Of a stretch of 64,000 nt of DNA, positions 48,958 through 58,016 are shown one piece after another (position 1 is the first letter of the stretch; each line of letters opens with the position of its first letter). A program made the translations under genes and the position numbers. Origin of the DNA: Streptomyces sp. Its GTDB lineage: Bacteria > Actinomycetota > Actinomycetes > Streptomycetales > Streptomycetaceae. The stretch lies in assembly GCF_019510245.1 (NCBI RefSeq), contig NZ_JAEKKT010000159.1, positions 1 to 64,000 on the forward strand, given 5' to 3'. The notes under the pieces are model-generated. The model was not told the DNA's origin. It ran no database searches and worked only from the letters and a program-made list of their open reading frames with translations.

Positions 48958-49941
48958 CTACCAGCGGGCTTCCACCTGGTCCTTGATCCGGCGGTCGTAG
49001 AGGTCGCGGATCGCGGCGACCGTCTCCCCCGACAGCTCCGGGAGCTGCGCGGCGGCCGCGTTGGCGCGGGCCTGCTCCGGATTGCGGGCGCCCGGGATCA
49101 CGGTGGTCACGCCGGGCTGGTCGATGATCCAGCGCAGGGCGAGCTGGGCCGGGGTGTACCCCTCGGGGGCGAGGGCGGCGAACTCGGCGGCGGCCTCGAC
49201 GCCCGTCGCGTAGTCGACGCCGGAGAAGGTCTCGCCCTGGTCGAAGGCCTCGCCGTGGCGGTTGTAGGTGCGGTGGTCGTCGGCCGCGAAGACGGTGTCC
49301 TTGGTGTACTTGCCGGACAGCAGCCCGGAGGCGAGGGGCACGCGCGCGATGATGCCGACGCCGGCCTCGCGGGCGGCCGGGAGCACCTCGTGCAGCGGCT
49401 TCATGCGGAACGGGTTGAGGATGATCTGCACGCTGGCCACGCCCGGGCGGGCGATCGCGGTGAGGGCCTCCGCGCTGGTCTCGACGCTCACGCCGTAGGC
49501 GGCGATGCGCTCCTCCTCGACCAGGGTGTCGAGGGCGTCGTACACCGCGTCGGAGGAGTAGACCGGCGTCGGCGGGCAGTGCAGCTGCACCAGGTCCAGG
49601 CGGTCCACGCCGAGGTTGCGGCGCGACCGGTCGTTCCATGCGCGGAAGTTGTCCAGGACGTAGTTCTCCGGGATCTGGTCGACCCGGCGGCCCATCTTGG
49701 TGGCCACCAGCACGTGCAGGTCCGGCCTGCCGCGCAGGAACGTGGCGATGGTCTGCTCGCTGCGCCCGTCCCCGTACACGTCGGCGGTGTCGAAGAAGGT
49801 CACCCCTGCCTCCGCCGCCGTCTCCAGAACGGCGAGCGCCTCCTTGTCGTCCACCTCGCCCCAGTCGGCGCCGAGCTGCCATGTGCCGAGGCCGACGACC
49901 GATGCCCGCTGTCCCGACCTGCCGATTACGCGTTCGTCCAT
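48958..49941 (-). CDS. Aldo/keto reductase
   Basis: A 327-aa NADP-dependent (alpha/beta)8-barrel oxidoreductase. The catalytic tetrad can be read: Asp in FFDTADVYGDG, Tyr in the same loop, Lys in HVLVATKMGRR and His in LDLVQLHCPPTP. The C-terminal cofactor region TTVIPGARNPEQARANAAAA fits AKR families 11-14. The substrate is unknown. It is divergent from the flavoprotein gene at 50081. Confidence 0.9.
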   Translation of the reverse strand: MDERVIGRSGQRASVVGLGTWQLGADWGEVDDKEALAVLETAAEAGVTFFDTADVYGDGRSEQTIATFLRGRPDLHVLVATKMGRRVDQIPENYVLDNFRAWNDRSRRNLGVDRLDLVQLHCPPTPVYSSDAVYDALDTLVEEERIAAYGVSVETSAEALTAIARPGVASVQIILNPFRMKPLHEVLPAAREAGVGIIARVPLASGLLSGKYTKDTVFAADDHRTYNRHGEAFDQGETFSGVDYATGVEAAAEFAALAPEGYTPAQLALRWIIDQPGVTTVIPGARNPEQARANAAAAQLPELSGETVAAIRDLYDRRIKDQVEARW

Positions 49942-50080
49942 GGCGCCAGTCTGTCATCCGCCACCGACAACGGTGTCACGGGCCGGTGCATCACCGACCG
50001 CCTGTGAATCCTTCACTCACACGGGTGATTTTGGTGGACGGAAATCGGAGGTGTGTCCACCGGGCCCCTAGCGTGTCGGC

Positions 50081-51787
50081 GTGACTGATCGTTCATCGGA
50101 CAACTTCCCTGCCGTGGACGGCTGGAGCCGCCGTGGCTTCCTGCGGTCCGCCGCCGCGCTCGCCGCCGTTCCGGTGCTGCTCGCCGCCGATCCGGCCGTG
50201 GCCGCCGCCGAACTGCCCGGCTTCCCCGCGGATGTCGCGCTGTATCGTTCCGCCTACCGCAACTGGGTCGGCGAGATCACCGCCGACGGGCTGTGGGCCT
50301 GTGCCCCGGCCGACGCCGGTCAGGTGCTCGCGGTCGTCGACTGGGCCTGGCGCAACGGGTGGCGGGTCCGCGCGCGTGGCTCCTCGCACGGCTGGTCGCC
50401 CCTGACGATCACCGAGGGGACGGGAGCCGCCGAACAGGTTCTGCTCGTCGACACCACGAGCCATCTCACCGGGCTCTCCCTGGACTCCGGCTCCGCGGTC
50501 CGGGCCGGGACCGGGGTGACCCTGGAGGCGCTGCTCACCTTCCTGGAGGACCAGGGCCTCGGGCTCACCGCCGCGCCCGCGCCGGGCGATCTGACGCTCG
50601 GCGGCGCGCTCGCGATCGACGCGCACGGCACCGCCGTACCCGCCGACGGCGAGGACCCGGTGCCCGGGCACACCTACGGCTCGCTGAGCAACCTCGTGCT
50701 GTCGCTGACGGCGGTGGTGTGGGACGGGAGCGCCGGAGCGTACGTCCTGCGGACGTTCCGGCGCGACGAGGCGGACTGCGCGGCGCTGCTGACGCATCTG
50801 GGCCGCGCGCTGGTCACCGAGGTCGTGCTGCGGGTGGGGGCGAACAGCAGGCTGCGGTGCGTCAGCCGGACCGACGTCCCGGCCGCCGAGCTGTTCGCCG
50901 CGCCCGGTTCCGGCGGCCGGACCCTGGACGGCTTCCTGCGGCGGTCCGGGCGGGTCGAGGCGATCTGGTTCGCCTTCACCGAGTACCCGTGGCTGAAGGA
51001 GTGGAGCGTGGCACCGGACAGGCCGCTCACCTCGCGGCACGTCACCTCGCCGTACAACTACCCCTTCTCCGACAACGTACCGACCGTGGTCGCCGACCTG
51101 GTGGGGCGGATGGTGTCGGACGCCGCCTGGTACCTGGCGCCGGTGCTCGGGAACGCGCAACTGGACGTGGCCACCGTGGGGTTGGCGGCGACGTCGTCCT
51201 CGGACATCTGGGGGGCGTCGAAGAACACGCTGCTGTACATCAGGCCGACCACGCTGCGGGTCGGCGCGAACGGGTACGCGGTGCTCACGGGGCGGCCCGA
51301 CGTGCAGCGGGTGGTGCACGAGTTCACGTCGTTCTACCGGGAACGGCTGACCGCCTACGCGGCGTCCGGGCGGTTCCCGGTCAACGGGTCGGTGGAGATC
51401 CGGGTGACGGGACTGGACGAGGCGTCCGACGCCGGGGTGGCCGGGGCACAGGTGCCGTTGCTGTCGGCGGTGCGGCCCCGCGAGGGGGCCGACACCGCTG
51501 TGTGGCTGGATGTGCTGACGCTGCCGGGGACGCCTCATGCGGAGGCGTTCCTGCGGGAGTTGGAGAGGTTTCTGTTCGAGAGGTTCGAAGGGACCCGGGT
51601 GGAGTGGTCCAAGGGGTGGGCTTATACGGAGTCCGGTGTGTGGAGCGATGAGGAGGTGCTGGGCACGAGGGTTCCGGAGTCGTTCGGAAGTGCGGTGTGG
51701 GATGCGGCGGTCGAGGTGGTGGACCGCCTCGACCCACACCGGGTTTTCAGCAACGGGTTCCTGGACGGGATGCTTGTGCGCCGTTGA
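50081..51787 (+). CDS. Tat-exported FAD-linked oxidase, cholesterol-oxidase type II-like
   Basis: A 568-aa flavoprotein of the vanillyl-alcohol-oxidase/PCMH superfamily. The Tat signal is SRRGFLRSAAALAAVPVLLA (residues 16-35). The FAD-binding domain has WRVRARGSSHGWSPL, where the His is the likely covalent FAD attachment point as in Brevibacterium type II cholesterol oxidase, and PAPGDLTLGGALAIDAHGTA. The C-terminal part resembles the cholesterol-oxidase substrate-binding domain. A sterol substrate is plausible but not shown. GTG 50081 has only a weak ribosome site, but the Tat motif fixes the N-terminus. Confidence 0.87.
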   Translation: MTDRSSDNFPAVDGWSRRGFLRSAAALAAVPVLLAADPAVAAAELPGFPADVALYRSAYRNWVGEITADGLWACAPADAGQVLAVVDWAWRNGWRVRARGSSHGWSPLTITEGTGAAEQVLLVDTTSHLTGLSLDSGSAVRAGTGVTLEALLTFLEDQGLGLTAAPAPGDLTLGGALAIDAHGTAVPADGEDPVPGHTYGSLSNLVLSLTAVVWDGSAGAYVLRTFRRDEADCAALLTHLGRALVTEVVLRVGANSRLRCVSRTDVPAAELFAAPGSGGRTLDGFLRRSGRVEAIWFAFTEYPWLKEWSVAPDRPLTSRHVTSPYNYPFSDNVPTVVADLVGRMVSDAAWYLAPVLGNAQLDVATVGLAATSSSDIWGASKNTLLYIRPTTLRVGANGYAVLTGRPDVQRVVHEFTSFYRERLTAYAASGRFPVNGSVEIRVTGLDEASDAGVAGAQVPLLSAVRPREGADTAVWLDVLTLPGTPHAEAFLRELERFLFERFEGTRVEWSKGWAYTESGVWSDEEVLGTRVPESFGSAVWDAAVEVVDRLDPHRVFSNGFLDGMLVRR

Positions 51788-51797
51788 CATGCGCGGG

Positions 51798-52691
51798 CTA
51801 ATGGGGGAAGTAGTGCCCCTCCTCCAAGTCGGCGATCAGGCCCGGCTGTTCCGGATCCCAGCCCAGCAGCTTGCGGGTCCGCTCGCTCGACGTCGCGTTG
51901 TCGACGGCCGCCACCATGCCGAGCCAGCCGAAGTGGGCCTGGGCTTCGTCCGCCGGGATGCTCTGCAGCGGAACGCCGAGGCCGCTGCCTATCGCCGCCG
52001 CGATGTCCTTGAAGGGGATCCCCTCGTCGGCCGCGCCATGGAGGCCGGTGCCCGCCGGGGCCGACTCCAGGGCCAGGCGGAACAGGCGGGCCGCGTCCAG
52101 GCGGTGGACGGCCGGCCAGCGGTTGGTGCCGTCGCCGACGTACGCGGCGACGCCCTTCTCCCGGGCGACGTCGATCAGCCGGGGCAGGAAGCCCTGGTCG
52201 CCGCGGCCGTGCACCGAGGGGGCCAGGCGGACCACCGCGCTGCGTACGCCGCGCCCGGCCAGGGCGAGGGCGGCGAGGTCGGAGTCGGCGCGGTAGGTGC
52301 CCGGCACCGGGGTGTCCTCCTCTGTCGCCACCCCGTCGACGGAGGCGAGCATCAGGGTTCCCGAGGTGATCACGAAGGGGCGGTGCGAGCCCTCCAGCGC
52401 GGCGCCGACCGCCTCGATCACGCGCAGGTCGCTCTCCGCCGCGCCGGTGAGGTTCGGGAAGTCGTCGTGGTTGAAGGCCAGGTGGATGACGCCGTCGGTT
52501 ACGGCCGCCGCGCGGGCCAGGTCCTCGGTGTCGTCGAGGCTGCCGCGGTGCACTTCGGCGCCCGCCACCCGCAGGGACTCGGCCGACTTGTCCGAGCGGG
52601 CGAGGGCGAGGACCTGGTGGCCTGCGCCGAGGAGTTCGGGGATGAGGGCGGAGCCGATGAAGCCGCTGCCGCCGGTGACGAACACGCGCAT
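51798..52691 (-). CDS. SDR-family NAD(P)-dependent epimerase/dehydratase-like protein
   Basis: A 297-aa extended short-chain dehydrogenase. The Rossmann motif MRVFVTGGSGFIGSALIPEL opens the protein, and ALARSDKSAESL suggests NADP preference. The usual YxxxK site is not clear: SGTLMLASVDGV has the Ser but no nearby Tyr-x3-Lys, so it belongs to the atypical group where catalysis may differ. It is divergent from a LysR gene (134 bp gap) that probably regulates it. Confidence 0.85.
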   Translation of the reverse strand: MRVFVTGGSGFIGSALIPELLGAGHQVLALARSDKSAESLRVAGAEVHRGSLDDTEDLARAAAVTDGVIHLAFNHDDFPNLTGAAESDLRVIEAVGAALEGSHRPFVITSGTLMLASVDGVATEEDTPVPGTYRADSDLAALALAGRGVRSAVVRLAPSVHGRGDQGFLPRLIDVAREKGVAAYVGDGTNRWPAVHRLDAARLFRLALESAPAGTGLHGAADEGIPFKDIAAAIGSGLGVPLQSIPADEAQAHFGWLGMVAAVDNATSSERTRKLLGWDPEQPGLIADLEEGHYFPH

Positions 52692-52824
52692 GGTGGGTGC
52701 TCCTTCGGATGAGGGGGTGGTGCGTCCATCGTTGGGCCGACGGGCCGGGGGCGTCCAAAACCTCTTTCGCAATGCGCAATGCACTTCAGGCATGAACGCA
52801 GGTCGCCGAACGTATTCTGGAGAA
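52692..52824. promoter_or_regulatory. Divergent SDR/LysR promoter region
   Basis: The centre (about 52766-52795) contains TTTCGCAATGCGCAATGCAC, with repeated GCAATGC units and near-dyad symmetry. This is a reasonable LysR-type operator between the divergent SDR and LysR genes. Confidence 0.45.
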
Positions 52825-53697
52825 ATGGCCGATCCCGCTTCCGTCCCCGACCTCGATCTGCGGCTCGTCCGGTACTTCACCGTCGTCGCCGAGCATCGGC
52901 ACTTCGGCCGGGCCGCGGGCGCCCTGCACGTCACGCAGCCGGCGCTGAGCAGGCAGATCCAGCGGCTGGAGCAGGTGCTGGGGGCGCGGCTCTTCGACCG
53001 CACCCCGCAGGGGGCCCGGCTCACCGAGGCCGGCGAGGTGTTCCTGCCGCGGGCCGAGGGGTTGCTGCGGGCCGCGGGCGAGGCCGCGGCCGTCACCCGG
53101 GCCTACATCAACGGGATCTTCGTCACCCCCGCCGTACGCGACCTGCGCCGCCGTTTCCCGGACGCCGAGGTGCGGACCGTGCACCTCGACTGGGACGAGC
53201 CGCGCGAGGCCCTGCTGACGGGGCGGGCGGACGCGGTCGTGACCCGTCTGCCGCTGGCCACCGAGGGTCTGCGGGTGACCGTCCTCCACGACGAGCCGCG
53301 CGTCCTGGTCGTCCCGCTGGACCACCGGCTGGCCGGGAAGGAGTCGGTCACGCTCGACGACATCGCCGACGAGCCGCTGCCCCGCGGCCGGGATCCGCTG
53401 TGGAACGCGTTCTGGCGCGTCGATCCCCGGCCGGACGGCAGCCCCGCGCCCGACGGGCCGCTGATCGGCGCGGTGGAGGACAAGTTCGAGCATGTGGCCG
53501 CCGGGCAGGCCGTGGCGATCGTGCCCTGGGTGCCGGGCGCGGTCGTCCGCCCGGACCTCACCACGGTCCCGCTGCACGGCCTGGAACCGAGCCACGTGGT
53601 GCTGGCGACCCGCGCCGGCGACAGACACCGGCTGACGGCCGCCTTCCGCAGGTCGGCCGAGGCGCTGCTGACGGGGCCGGCCGCGGAGCCGGACTAG
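52825..53697 (+). CDS. LysR-family regulator of the divergent SDR gene
   Basis: A 290-aa LysR-type regulator. The winged helix is VRYFTVVAEHRHFGRAAGAL, then HVTQPALSRQIQRLEQVLGA. The effector domain follows but its start is compressed: VTRAYINGIFVTPAVRDLRR lacks roughly ten residues usually found between the linker helix and the first strand, so a small in-frame deletion is possible. GGAG precedes ATG 52825. Its stop codon TAG (53695-53697) overlaps the CTAG target site of the adjacent MITE. Confidence 0.87.
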   Translation: MADPASVPDLDLRLVRYFTVVAEHRHFGRAAGALHVTQPALSRQIQRLEQVLGARLFDRTPQGARLTEAGEVFLPRAEGLLRAAGEAAAVTRAYINGIFVTPAVRDLRRRFPDAEVRTVHLDWDEPREALLTGRADAVVTRLPLATEGLRVTVLHDEPRVLVVPLDHRLAGKESVTLDDIADEPLPRGRDPLWNAFWRVDPRPDGSPAPDGPLIGAVEDKFEHVAAGQAVAIVPWVPGAVVRPDLTTVPLHGLEPSHVVLATRAGDRHRLTAAFRRSAEALLTGPAAEPD

Positions 53698-53868
53698 GGC
53701 CTGTCTGACAATTCGCGTCGTTGCCCGAAGGGCGGCCGCGCGGCGTCAGGTGCGTGCTCTCGGCGTGCCGGCCCCAGACCCTCGTACTGGACGTACTTGG
53801 ATCTGGGGCCGGTGCGGCGAGAGTGCGTGCATGGCGTCGCGCGGCAGACGGGAATTGTCAGACAGGCC
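53698..53868. mobile_element. Palindromic MITE-like element, 171 bp
   Basis: A non-coding element with perfect 17-bp terminal inverted repeats, GGCCTGTCTGACAATTC and its complement. A second internal imperfect inverted repeat is about 22 bp per arm (CTCTCGGCGTGCCGGCCCC region against its partner near 53810-53830). CTAG occurs on both sides (53694-53697 and 53869-53872), so it looks like a 4-bp target duplication of the IS5-group kind. It carries no gene, so it would have to be mobilised in trans. Confidence 0.85.
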
Positions 53869-54468
53869 CTAGGGGGTCAGCTGGGCCTGGAGGGCCGGGC
53901 CGTAGCGGTCGGCGATGTCCGTGACGTCGGTGGCCGCGCGGTCCCGCAGCCGCGGGCCGCGGGCGATGCCGTACATCACGCCCAGGCCGATCAGCTGGGC
54001 GACCGCGAGTTCGGCACGCAGGCCGGGGTCGGGGCCGGTGAGCCGGGCGGCGAGGGCGTCGACCACGTGGGCGCGGAAGTTGGCGCGCAGTACGTCTCCG
54101 TGGTCGCCGTGCAGGGGTGCGAAGGCGATGCGCAGCAGCGGGTCGGCACCGCGGTCGCGCTGGCTCTCCAGGACGTGCCGGACCATGTGCCGGCCGAGGT
54201 CCTCAAGGGGTGCGTCCAGCAGGGCGGCCGCGTCGGTGTCGAAGGACATGACACGGGCGAAGAGGCTGTCCTTGTTGCCGAAGTACTTGAGGATCAGCGG
54301 TGCGCTGACCCCTGCGCGTTCGGCGACGTCCTTGAGGGTGATGTCGGCGTGCGCGTGCCGGGCGAGGAGGTACCGGGCGGCTCTGAGGATGGCCGCCTTG
54401 GTGGCCTCGGCGTCCCGGCGGGCGGGAGCCGGGGCGGGGGTGCCGGGGCGGGTGTTCACGGCACTCAC
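53869..54468 (-). CDS. TetR-family repressor coupled to an MFS efflux gene
   Basis: A 199-aa regulator. The helix-turn-helix is ATKAAILRAARYLLARHAHA, then DITLKDVAERAGVSAPLILK (residues about 20-60). The C-terminal domain (DPLLRIAFAPLHGDHGDVLR) is of the TetR_C group common near efflux pumps. GTG 54468 overlaps the stop of the MFS gene as GTGA, so pump and repressor are translationally coupled. Its stop lies in the CTAG duplication at the right end of the MITE. The likely operator is upstream of the MFS gene at 55989-56030. Confidence 0.88.
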   Translation of the reverse strand: MSAVNTRPGTPAPAPARRDAEATKAAILRAARYLLARHAHADITLKDVAERAGVSAPLILKYFGNKDSLFARVMSFDTDAAALLDAPLEDLGRHMVRHVLESQRDRGADPLLRIAFAPLHGDHGDVLRANFRAHVVDALAARLTGPDPGLRAELAVAQLIGLGVMYGIARGPRLRDRAATDVTDIADRYGPALQAQLTP

Positions 54469-55958
54469 GCTCCCTCCAGCGCGTCGTCCCTGACACTCCC
54501 GGCACGGCTGCGGACCCGCGGGGTGTCGTCGGGCGCCTTGTCGCCGGGGATGGAGAGGGCGGCGGCACCGGCCGCGAGGGCGACGACGCCGGCCATCACG
54601 AAGGCCAGCAGATAGCCGTGGAGCGTGGCGATCGGGGCGCCGCCGACGAGGCTGGTGTGGTGGGTGAGGACGGCGGCCACGGCGGCGCTGGAGGTGGCCT
54701 GGCCGATGGTCCGCATGAGGACGTTGACGCCGTTGGCGGAGGCGGTCTGGCCCGCCGGTACGGCCCGCAGGATCAGCGTGGGCAGCGCGGAGTAGGCGAG
54801 GGTGGTGCCGGTGGAGACGACGGTGGCACCCAGGATGATCATCCACAGGTCGCGGCTGTCGGCGATGCGGACCGCGTATCCGCAGGCGATGACCGCCGCG
54901 CCGAGGGCCAGGGTGATGCGCGGTCCGCGGGAGGCGGAGATCCGGGCGGAGAGCGGCGAGAACAGCAGCATGGTCACGCCGCCGGGGAGCAGGCACAGGC
55001 CGGTGGCCACGATCGACAGGCCGAGGCCGTACCCGGTGGCTTTCGGCGCCTGCACCAGCTGGGCGGTGACGAGTGAGTTGGCGTAGAAGGCGAACCCGGT
55101 GAGCAGGGCGGCGACGTGCGAGAGGCCGACCCGCGGCCGGGCCACGAGGTGCAGGTCGACCAGGGGCTGCCCGGTCCGCAGCTGCTGCCACCACCACAGG
55201 GCCAGCACGAGGACGGCGGCGCCGAAGAGCCCGAGGACACGGGGGCTGCCCCAGCCCCACTGGCCGCCCTGTGAGACGCCGAGCAGCAGGCAGGTCAGCC
55301 CGGCGGCCAGCCCGAGCGCACCGAGGACGTCGAAGCGGCCGCTCTCGCGGACCGGGGACTCCCGTACCGCCCACCACACGGCCGCGACGCCCAGCGCCCC
55401 GAGGAAGCTGGTCAGCCAGAACATGGTGTGCCAGTCGTAGTACTGCACGACGAGCGCGGCCAGCGGCAGGCCCAGCGCGGCGCCGATGCCGACGGTGGAA
55501 CTCATCAGCGCCACCGCCGATCCCCGGCGCTCGGGCGGGAGTTCGTCGCGCAGGATGCTGATCGAGAGCGGTACGACGGAGGCGGCGGCGCCCTGCAACG
55601 CGCGGGCGACGATGAGCACGGTGATGTCCGACGACAGGGCGCACATCACGGAGCCCAGGGTCATCAGGGCGAGGGCCCCGGTGAGCACCCGCCGCTTGCC
55701 GTACATGTCACCGGCCCGGCCGAGCACGGGGGTGAGGACGGCTCCGGCGAGCAGGGTCGCGGTGACCGTCCAGGAGACGGCGCCGGCCGAGGAGTGGGTG
55801 AGCCGGGGCAGATCCGGCAGGAGGGGGACGACGACCGTCTGCATGACGGCCATGAGGATCCCGCCGAAGGCCAGCACCGGGATGGTCAGCCGTCCCCGCA
55901 GCGAGGGCGGGGCGGCCGGCGATCCCCGGTGGCCTGTTGTCGGGGCGGGCTGGTCCAT
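54465..55958 (-). CDS. MFS drug-efflux transporter, 14-TM DHA2 type
   Basis: A 497-aa membrane exporter. About fourteen hydrophobic helices are seen, starting VLAFGGILMAVMQTVVVPLL. The DHA2 motifs are present: LGRAGDMYGKRRVLTGALAL (motif A), ARALQGAAASVVPLSISILR (motif B) and the antiporter segment MSSTVGIGAALGLPLAALVV. Substrates are probably hydrophobic drugs or dyes. ATG 55958 has AGGAG five bases upstream; the GTG six bases earlier overlaps that site. It is coupled to the downstream TetR gene, forming a self-regulated efflux unit. Confidence 0.9.
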   Translation of the reverse strand: MDQPAPTTGHRGSPAAPPSLRGRLTIPVLAFGGILMAVMQTVVVPLLPDLPRLTHSSAGAVSWTVTATLLAGAVLTPVLGRAGDMYGKRRVLTGALALMTLGSVMCALSSDITVLIVARALQGAAASVVPLSISILRDELPPERRGSAVALMSSTVGIGAALGLPLAALVVQYYDWHTMFWLTSFLGALGVAAVWWAVRESPVRESGRFDVLGALGLAAGLTCLLLGVSQGGQWGWGSPRVLGLFGAAVLVLALWWWQQLRTGQPLVDLHLVARPRVGLSHVAALLTGFAFYANSLVTAQLVQAPKATGYGLGLSIVATGLCLLPGGVTMLLFSPLSARISASRGPRITLALGAAVIACGYAVRIADSRDLWMIILGATVVSTGTTLAYSALPTLILRAVPAGQTASANGVNVLMRTIGQATSSAAVAAVLTHHTSLVGGAPIATLHGYLLAFVMAGVVALAAGAAALSIPGDKAPDDTPRVRSRAGSVRDDALEGA

Positions 55959-55988
55959 CGGCACTCCTGCGGGCGACGCGGATGTGGA

Positions 55989-56030
55989 GGTGAATTCCCA
56001 TTCACCCTATCGAGTGAATGACCTTTCACC
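55989..56030. promoter_or_regulatory. TetR operator upstream of the efflux operon
   Basis: Overlapping dyads: GGTGAA (55989-55994) with TTCACC (56001-56006), and ATTCAC (56000-56005) with GTGAAT (56014-56019), then a further TTTCACC. The array starts about 30 bp upstream of the MFS start codon, where a repressor would act. Confidence 0.65.
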
Positions 56031-56056
56031 CAAACCATTCCGCGACCGTACGGCGC

Positions 56057-57241
56057 CTACGACCGGGCGTGCAGGGCGCGCGCCGCCCGGGGCCCGAGCC
56101 ACCGCTTGAACCTGCGGAGCATCTCCAGCCGTCCGGCGGCCTTGTCGAGGCCGTAGTAGAGCTGCGGCGGGACGTACGGCAGCAGCGGCGAGTGCCGCTG
56201 CCCGAGCAGCGCGAACATGCGGTGCGGAGGCAGGCCGATGTAGCGGGGCAGGTTCTCGTACCACTGGGCGCTGAGGCGGGCTGCGCTCTGGGCGGAGACC
56301 AGTTCGGCCCGGCGGCGCCGTTCGTAGGCGGCGAGGGCCTCGGGCAGGACGGCGTGCTCGCGCAGGGCGCCGGCCAGGCACATCGCGTCCTCCAGGGCGA
56401 GGGTGGTGCCGGCGCCGATGGAGTAGTGGGTGGTGTGGGCGGCGTCGCCGAGCAGGACGAGGTTGCCGTGGTGCCAGGTGCGGTTGGTGAGGGTACGGAA
56501 GGCGGGCCAGGCCGCCGAGGAGCCCCCGGTCAGCGGGTGGCCGCCGAGGATGCCGGCGAACAGCTCCTCGAGCAGCGCCAGTTGACCGGCCTCGTCCATC
56601 GCGTCGAGGCCGAGGCCGGTGAGGGTGTCCGGGGCGCACTCGATGACGCAGGTGCTGTGCCCGTCGTCGTACGGGTAGCCGTAGCACCAGACCCAGCCGT
56701 GCCCGGTCTCGACGAAGGCGAAGGTGAAGGAGTCGAAGACCCGCGTGGTGCCGAGCCACACGTAGTGGTTGCGGCCCTCGGTGGCCTCGGTGCCGAAGTG
56801 GCCGGCGTGCCGGGTGCGCAGGGCGCTGTGGATGCCGTCGGCGGCGACGACCAGGTCGGCCTCGGGGAGGTCCTCGGGGGTGATCTCGTCCTCGAACTCC
56901 AGCCGGATCCCGAGGCTGCGGGCGCGTTCGGCGAGGATCTCCAGAAGGCGGTGGCGGCCGATGCCGTGGCCCGCGTCGCCGGGCTGCCGGGCCGTCCGGC
57001 CGCGGACGTGGGCGACACCCTGGGTCCAGCGCACCGAGCTGTCCTCGATGGCCCGGGCCGACTCGGGATCGCAGGCGTACAGCCGGTCGAGGAGGGCGCG
57101 CCAGTAGGTGACGCCCCAGCCGTAGGTGGAGCCCTCGGGGTTGCGTTCGTGGACGGCGATGTCGTGGGACGGGTTCTGCCGCTTGAGCAGGATCGCGAGA
57201 TACAGGCCGGCGGGCCCGCCTCCGACGCAGACGACCTTCAC
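56057..57241 (-). CDS. FAD-dependent aromatic monooxygenase (VioD/salicylyl-CoA hydroxylase-like)
   Basis: A 394-aa flavin monooxygenase of the class A type. The N-terminal FAD fold is KVVCVGGGPAGLYLAILLKR, the middle DG-type motif is DLVVAADGIHSALRTRH, and the second FAD motif is LVLLGDAAHTTHYSIGAGTT. The closest style is VioD, tryptophan-derived hydroxylases and salicylyl-CoA 5-hydroxylase. GTG 57241 has AGGGG seven bases upstream; ATG 57262 would add seven residues. It stands alone between the efflux operon and the tyrosinase genes, so no pathway is implied by neighbours. Confidence 0.85.
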   Translation of the reverse strand: MKVVCVGGGPAGLYLAILLKRQNPSHDIAVHERNPEGSTYGWGVTYWRALLDRLYACDPESARAIEDSSVRWTQGVAHVRGRTARQPGDAGHGIGRHRLLEILAERARSLGIRLEFEDEITPEDLPEADLVVAADGIHSALRTRHAGHFGTEATEGRNHYVWLGTTRVFDSFTFAFVETGHGWVWCYGYPYDDGHSTCVIECAPDTLTGLGLDAMDEAGQLALLEELFAGILGGHPLTGGSSAAWPAFRTLTNRTWHHGNLVLLGDAAHTTHYSIGAGTTLALEDAMCLAGALREHAVLPEALAAYERRRRAELVSAQSAARLSAQWYENLPRYIGLPPHRMFALLGQRHSPLLPYVPPQLYYGLDKAAGRLEMLRRFKRWLGPRAARALHARS

Positions 57242-57590
57242 GCACACACCCCTGAGTTTCACCGAACGTGGTCAATTGGCATCGGAGGGTAGCAGCGCGA
57301 GGACGCCCGGCCGGGCTTTCGAATCGCGCCAGTCTGACGCCGTGAGCCACACCACCCGGACGGCGGACCGCGGAGAAAGATCTCCGGCAAGCCGCTCACC
57401 CACGCAAGGAATTACCCGTTCCGGGTCCGGCGGAGCCGCTGCCACAGCAAGATCACCTTTGTTCAATCTTGTATGACATGTAGCTAATTGTCCTTATCGT
57501 AGCCAACCCGATCCGGGCGATTTCTCCCGCTCCGGAGCCGGCGGATAGGCATACGGAGTCATCAACCGCACCCGTCACAGGAGCATCCGT
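57242..57590. other. Intergenic region upstream of the tyrosinase operon
   Basis: About 350 bp without a gene between the monooxygenase and melC1, transcribed divergently. The stretch 57458-57505 is unusually AT-rich for this genome (TTGTATGACATGTAGC, AATTGTCCTTATCG) and probably holds the melC promoter. CAAT and ATTG flank it as a weak dyad. No confident -35/-10 pair or copper-type operator was identified. Confidence 0.5.
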
Positions 57591-57980
57591 ATGCCCGAAC
57601 TCACCCGCCGTCGCGCCCTGACCGCGGCGGCCGCCCTCGCCGCCGCGGCCGGTGCCCAGTCCCTCCTCGCGCCCGGTGCCTCGGCCGCCGGCCACTCGCA
57701 CGAGGGATCACTCGAACCCTTCGACGAGGTCTACAAGGGCCGCCGAATACAGGGCCGCCCGGCCGGCACGGACGACATGGGCGGCGGTCACCACCACGGA
57801 CACGGCGGCGGATACGCGGTGTTCGTGGACGGGGTCGCCCTGCATGTGATGCGGAACGCCGACGGCAGCTGGATCAGCGTGGTCAGCCACTACGCCCCGG
57901 TCGCCACCCCGCGCGCCGCCGCCAGGGCCGCGGTCGACGAGCTGCAGGGCGCCGCGCTGCTGCCGTCCCCCGCCAACTGA
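57591..57980 (+). CDS. melC1: Tyrosinase cofactor / copper chaperone MelC1
   Basis: A 129-aa secreted helper protein that binds apotyrosinase, delivers copper and carries it through the Tat system. The Tat signal is TRRRALTAAAALAAAAGAQS. The His-rich loop is MGGGHHHGHGGGYAVF, followed by the conserved VDGVALHVMRNADGSWISVV. In the known caddie-tyrosinase structures a Tyr in this region enters the active site. It lies 36 bp before melC2, the standard operon order. Confidence 0.95.
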   Translation: MPELTRRRALTAAAALAAAAGAQSLLAPGASAAGHSHEGSLEPFDEVYKGRRIQGRPAGTDDMGGGHHHGHGGGYAVFVDGVALHVMRNADGSWISVVSHYAPVATPRAAARAAVDELQGAALLPSPAN

Positions 57981-58016
57981 CCGCGCCGACCGCCCCGTTC
58001 AAGGAGCTTTCCGCAC

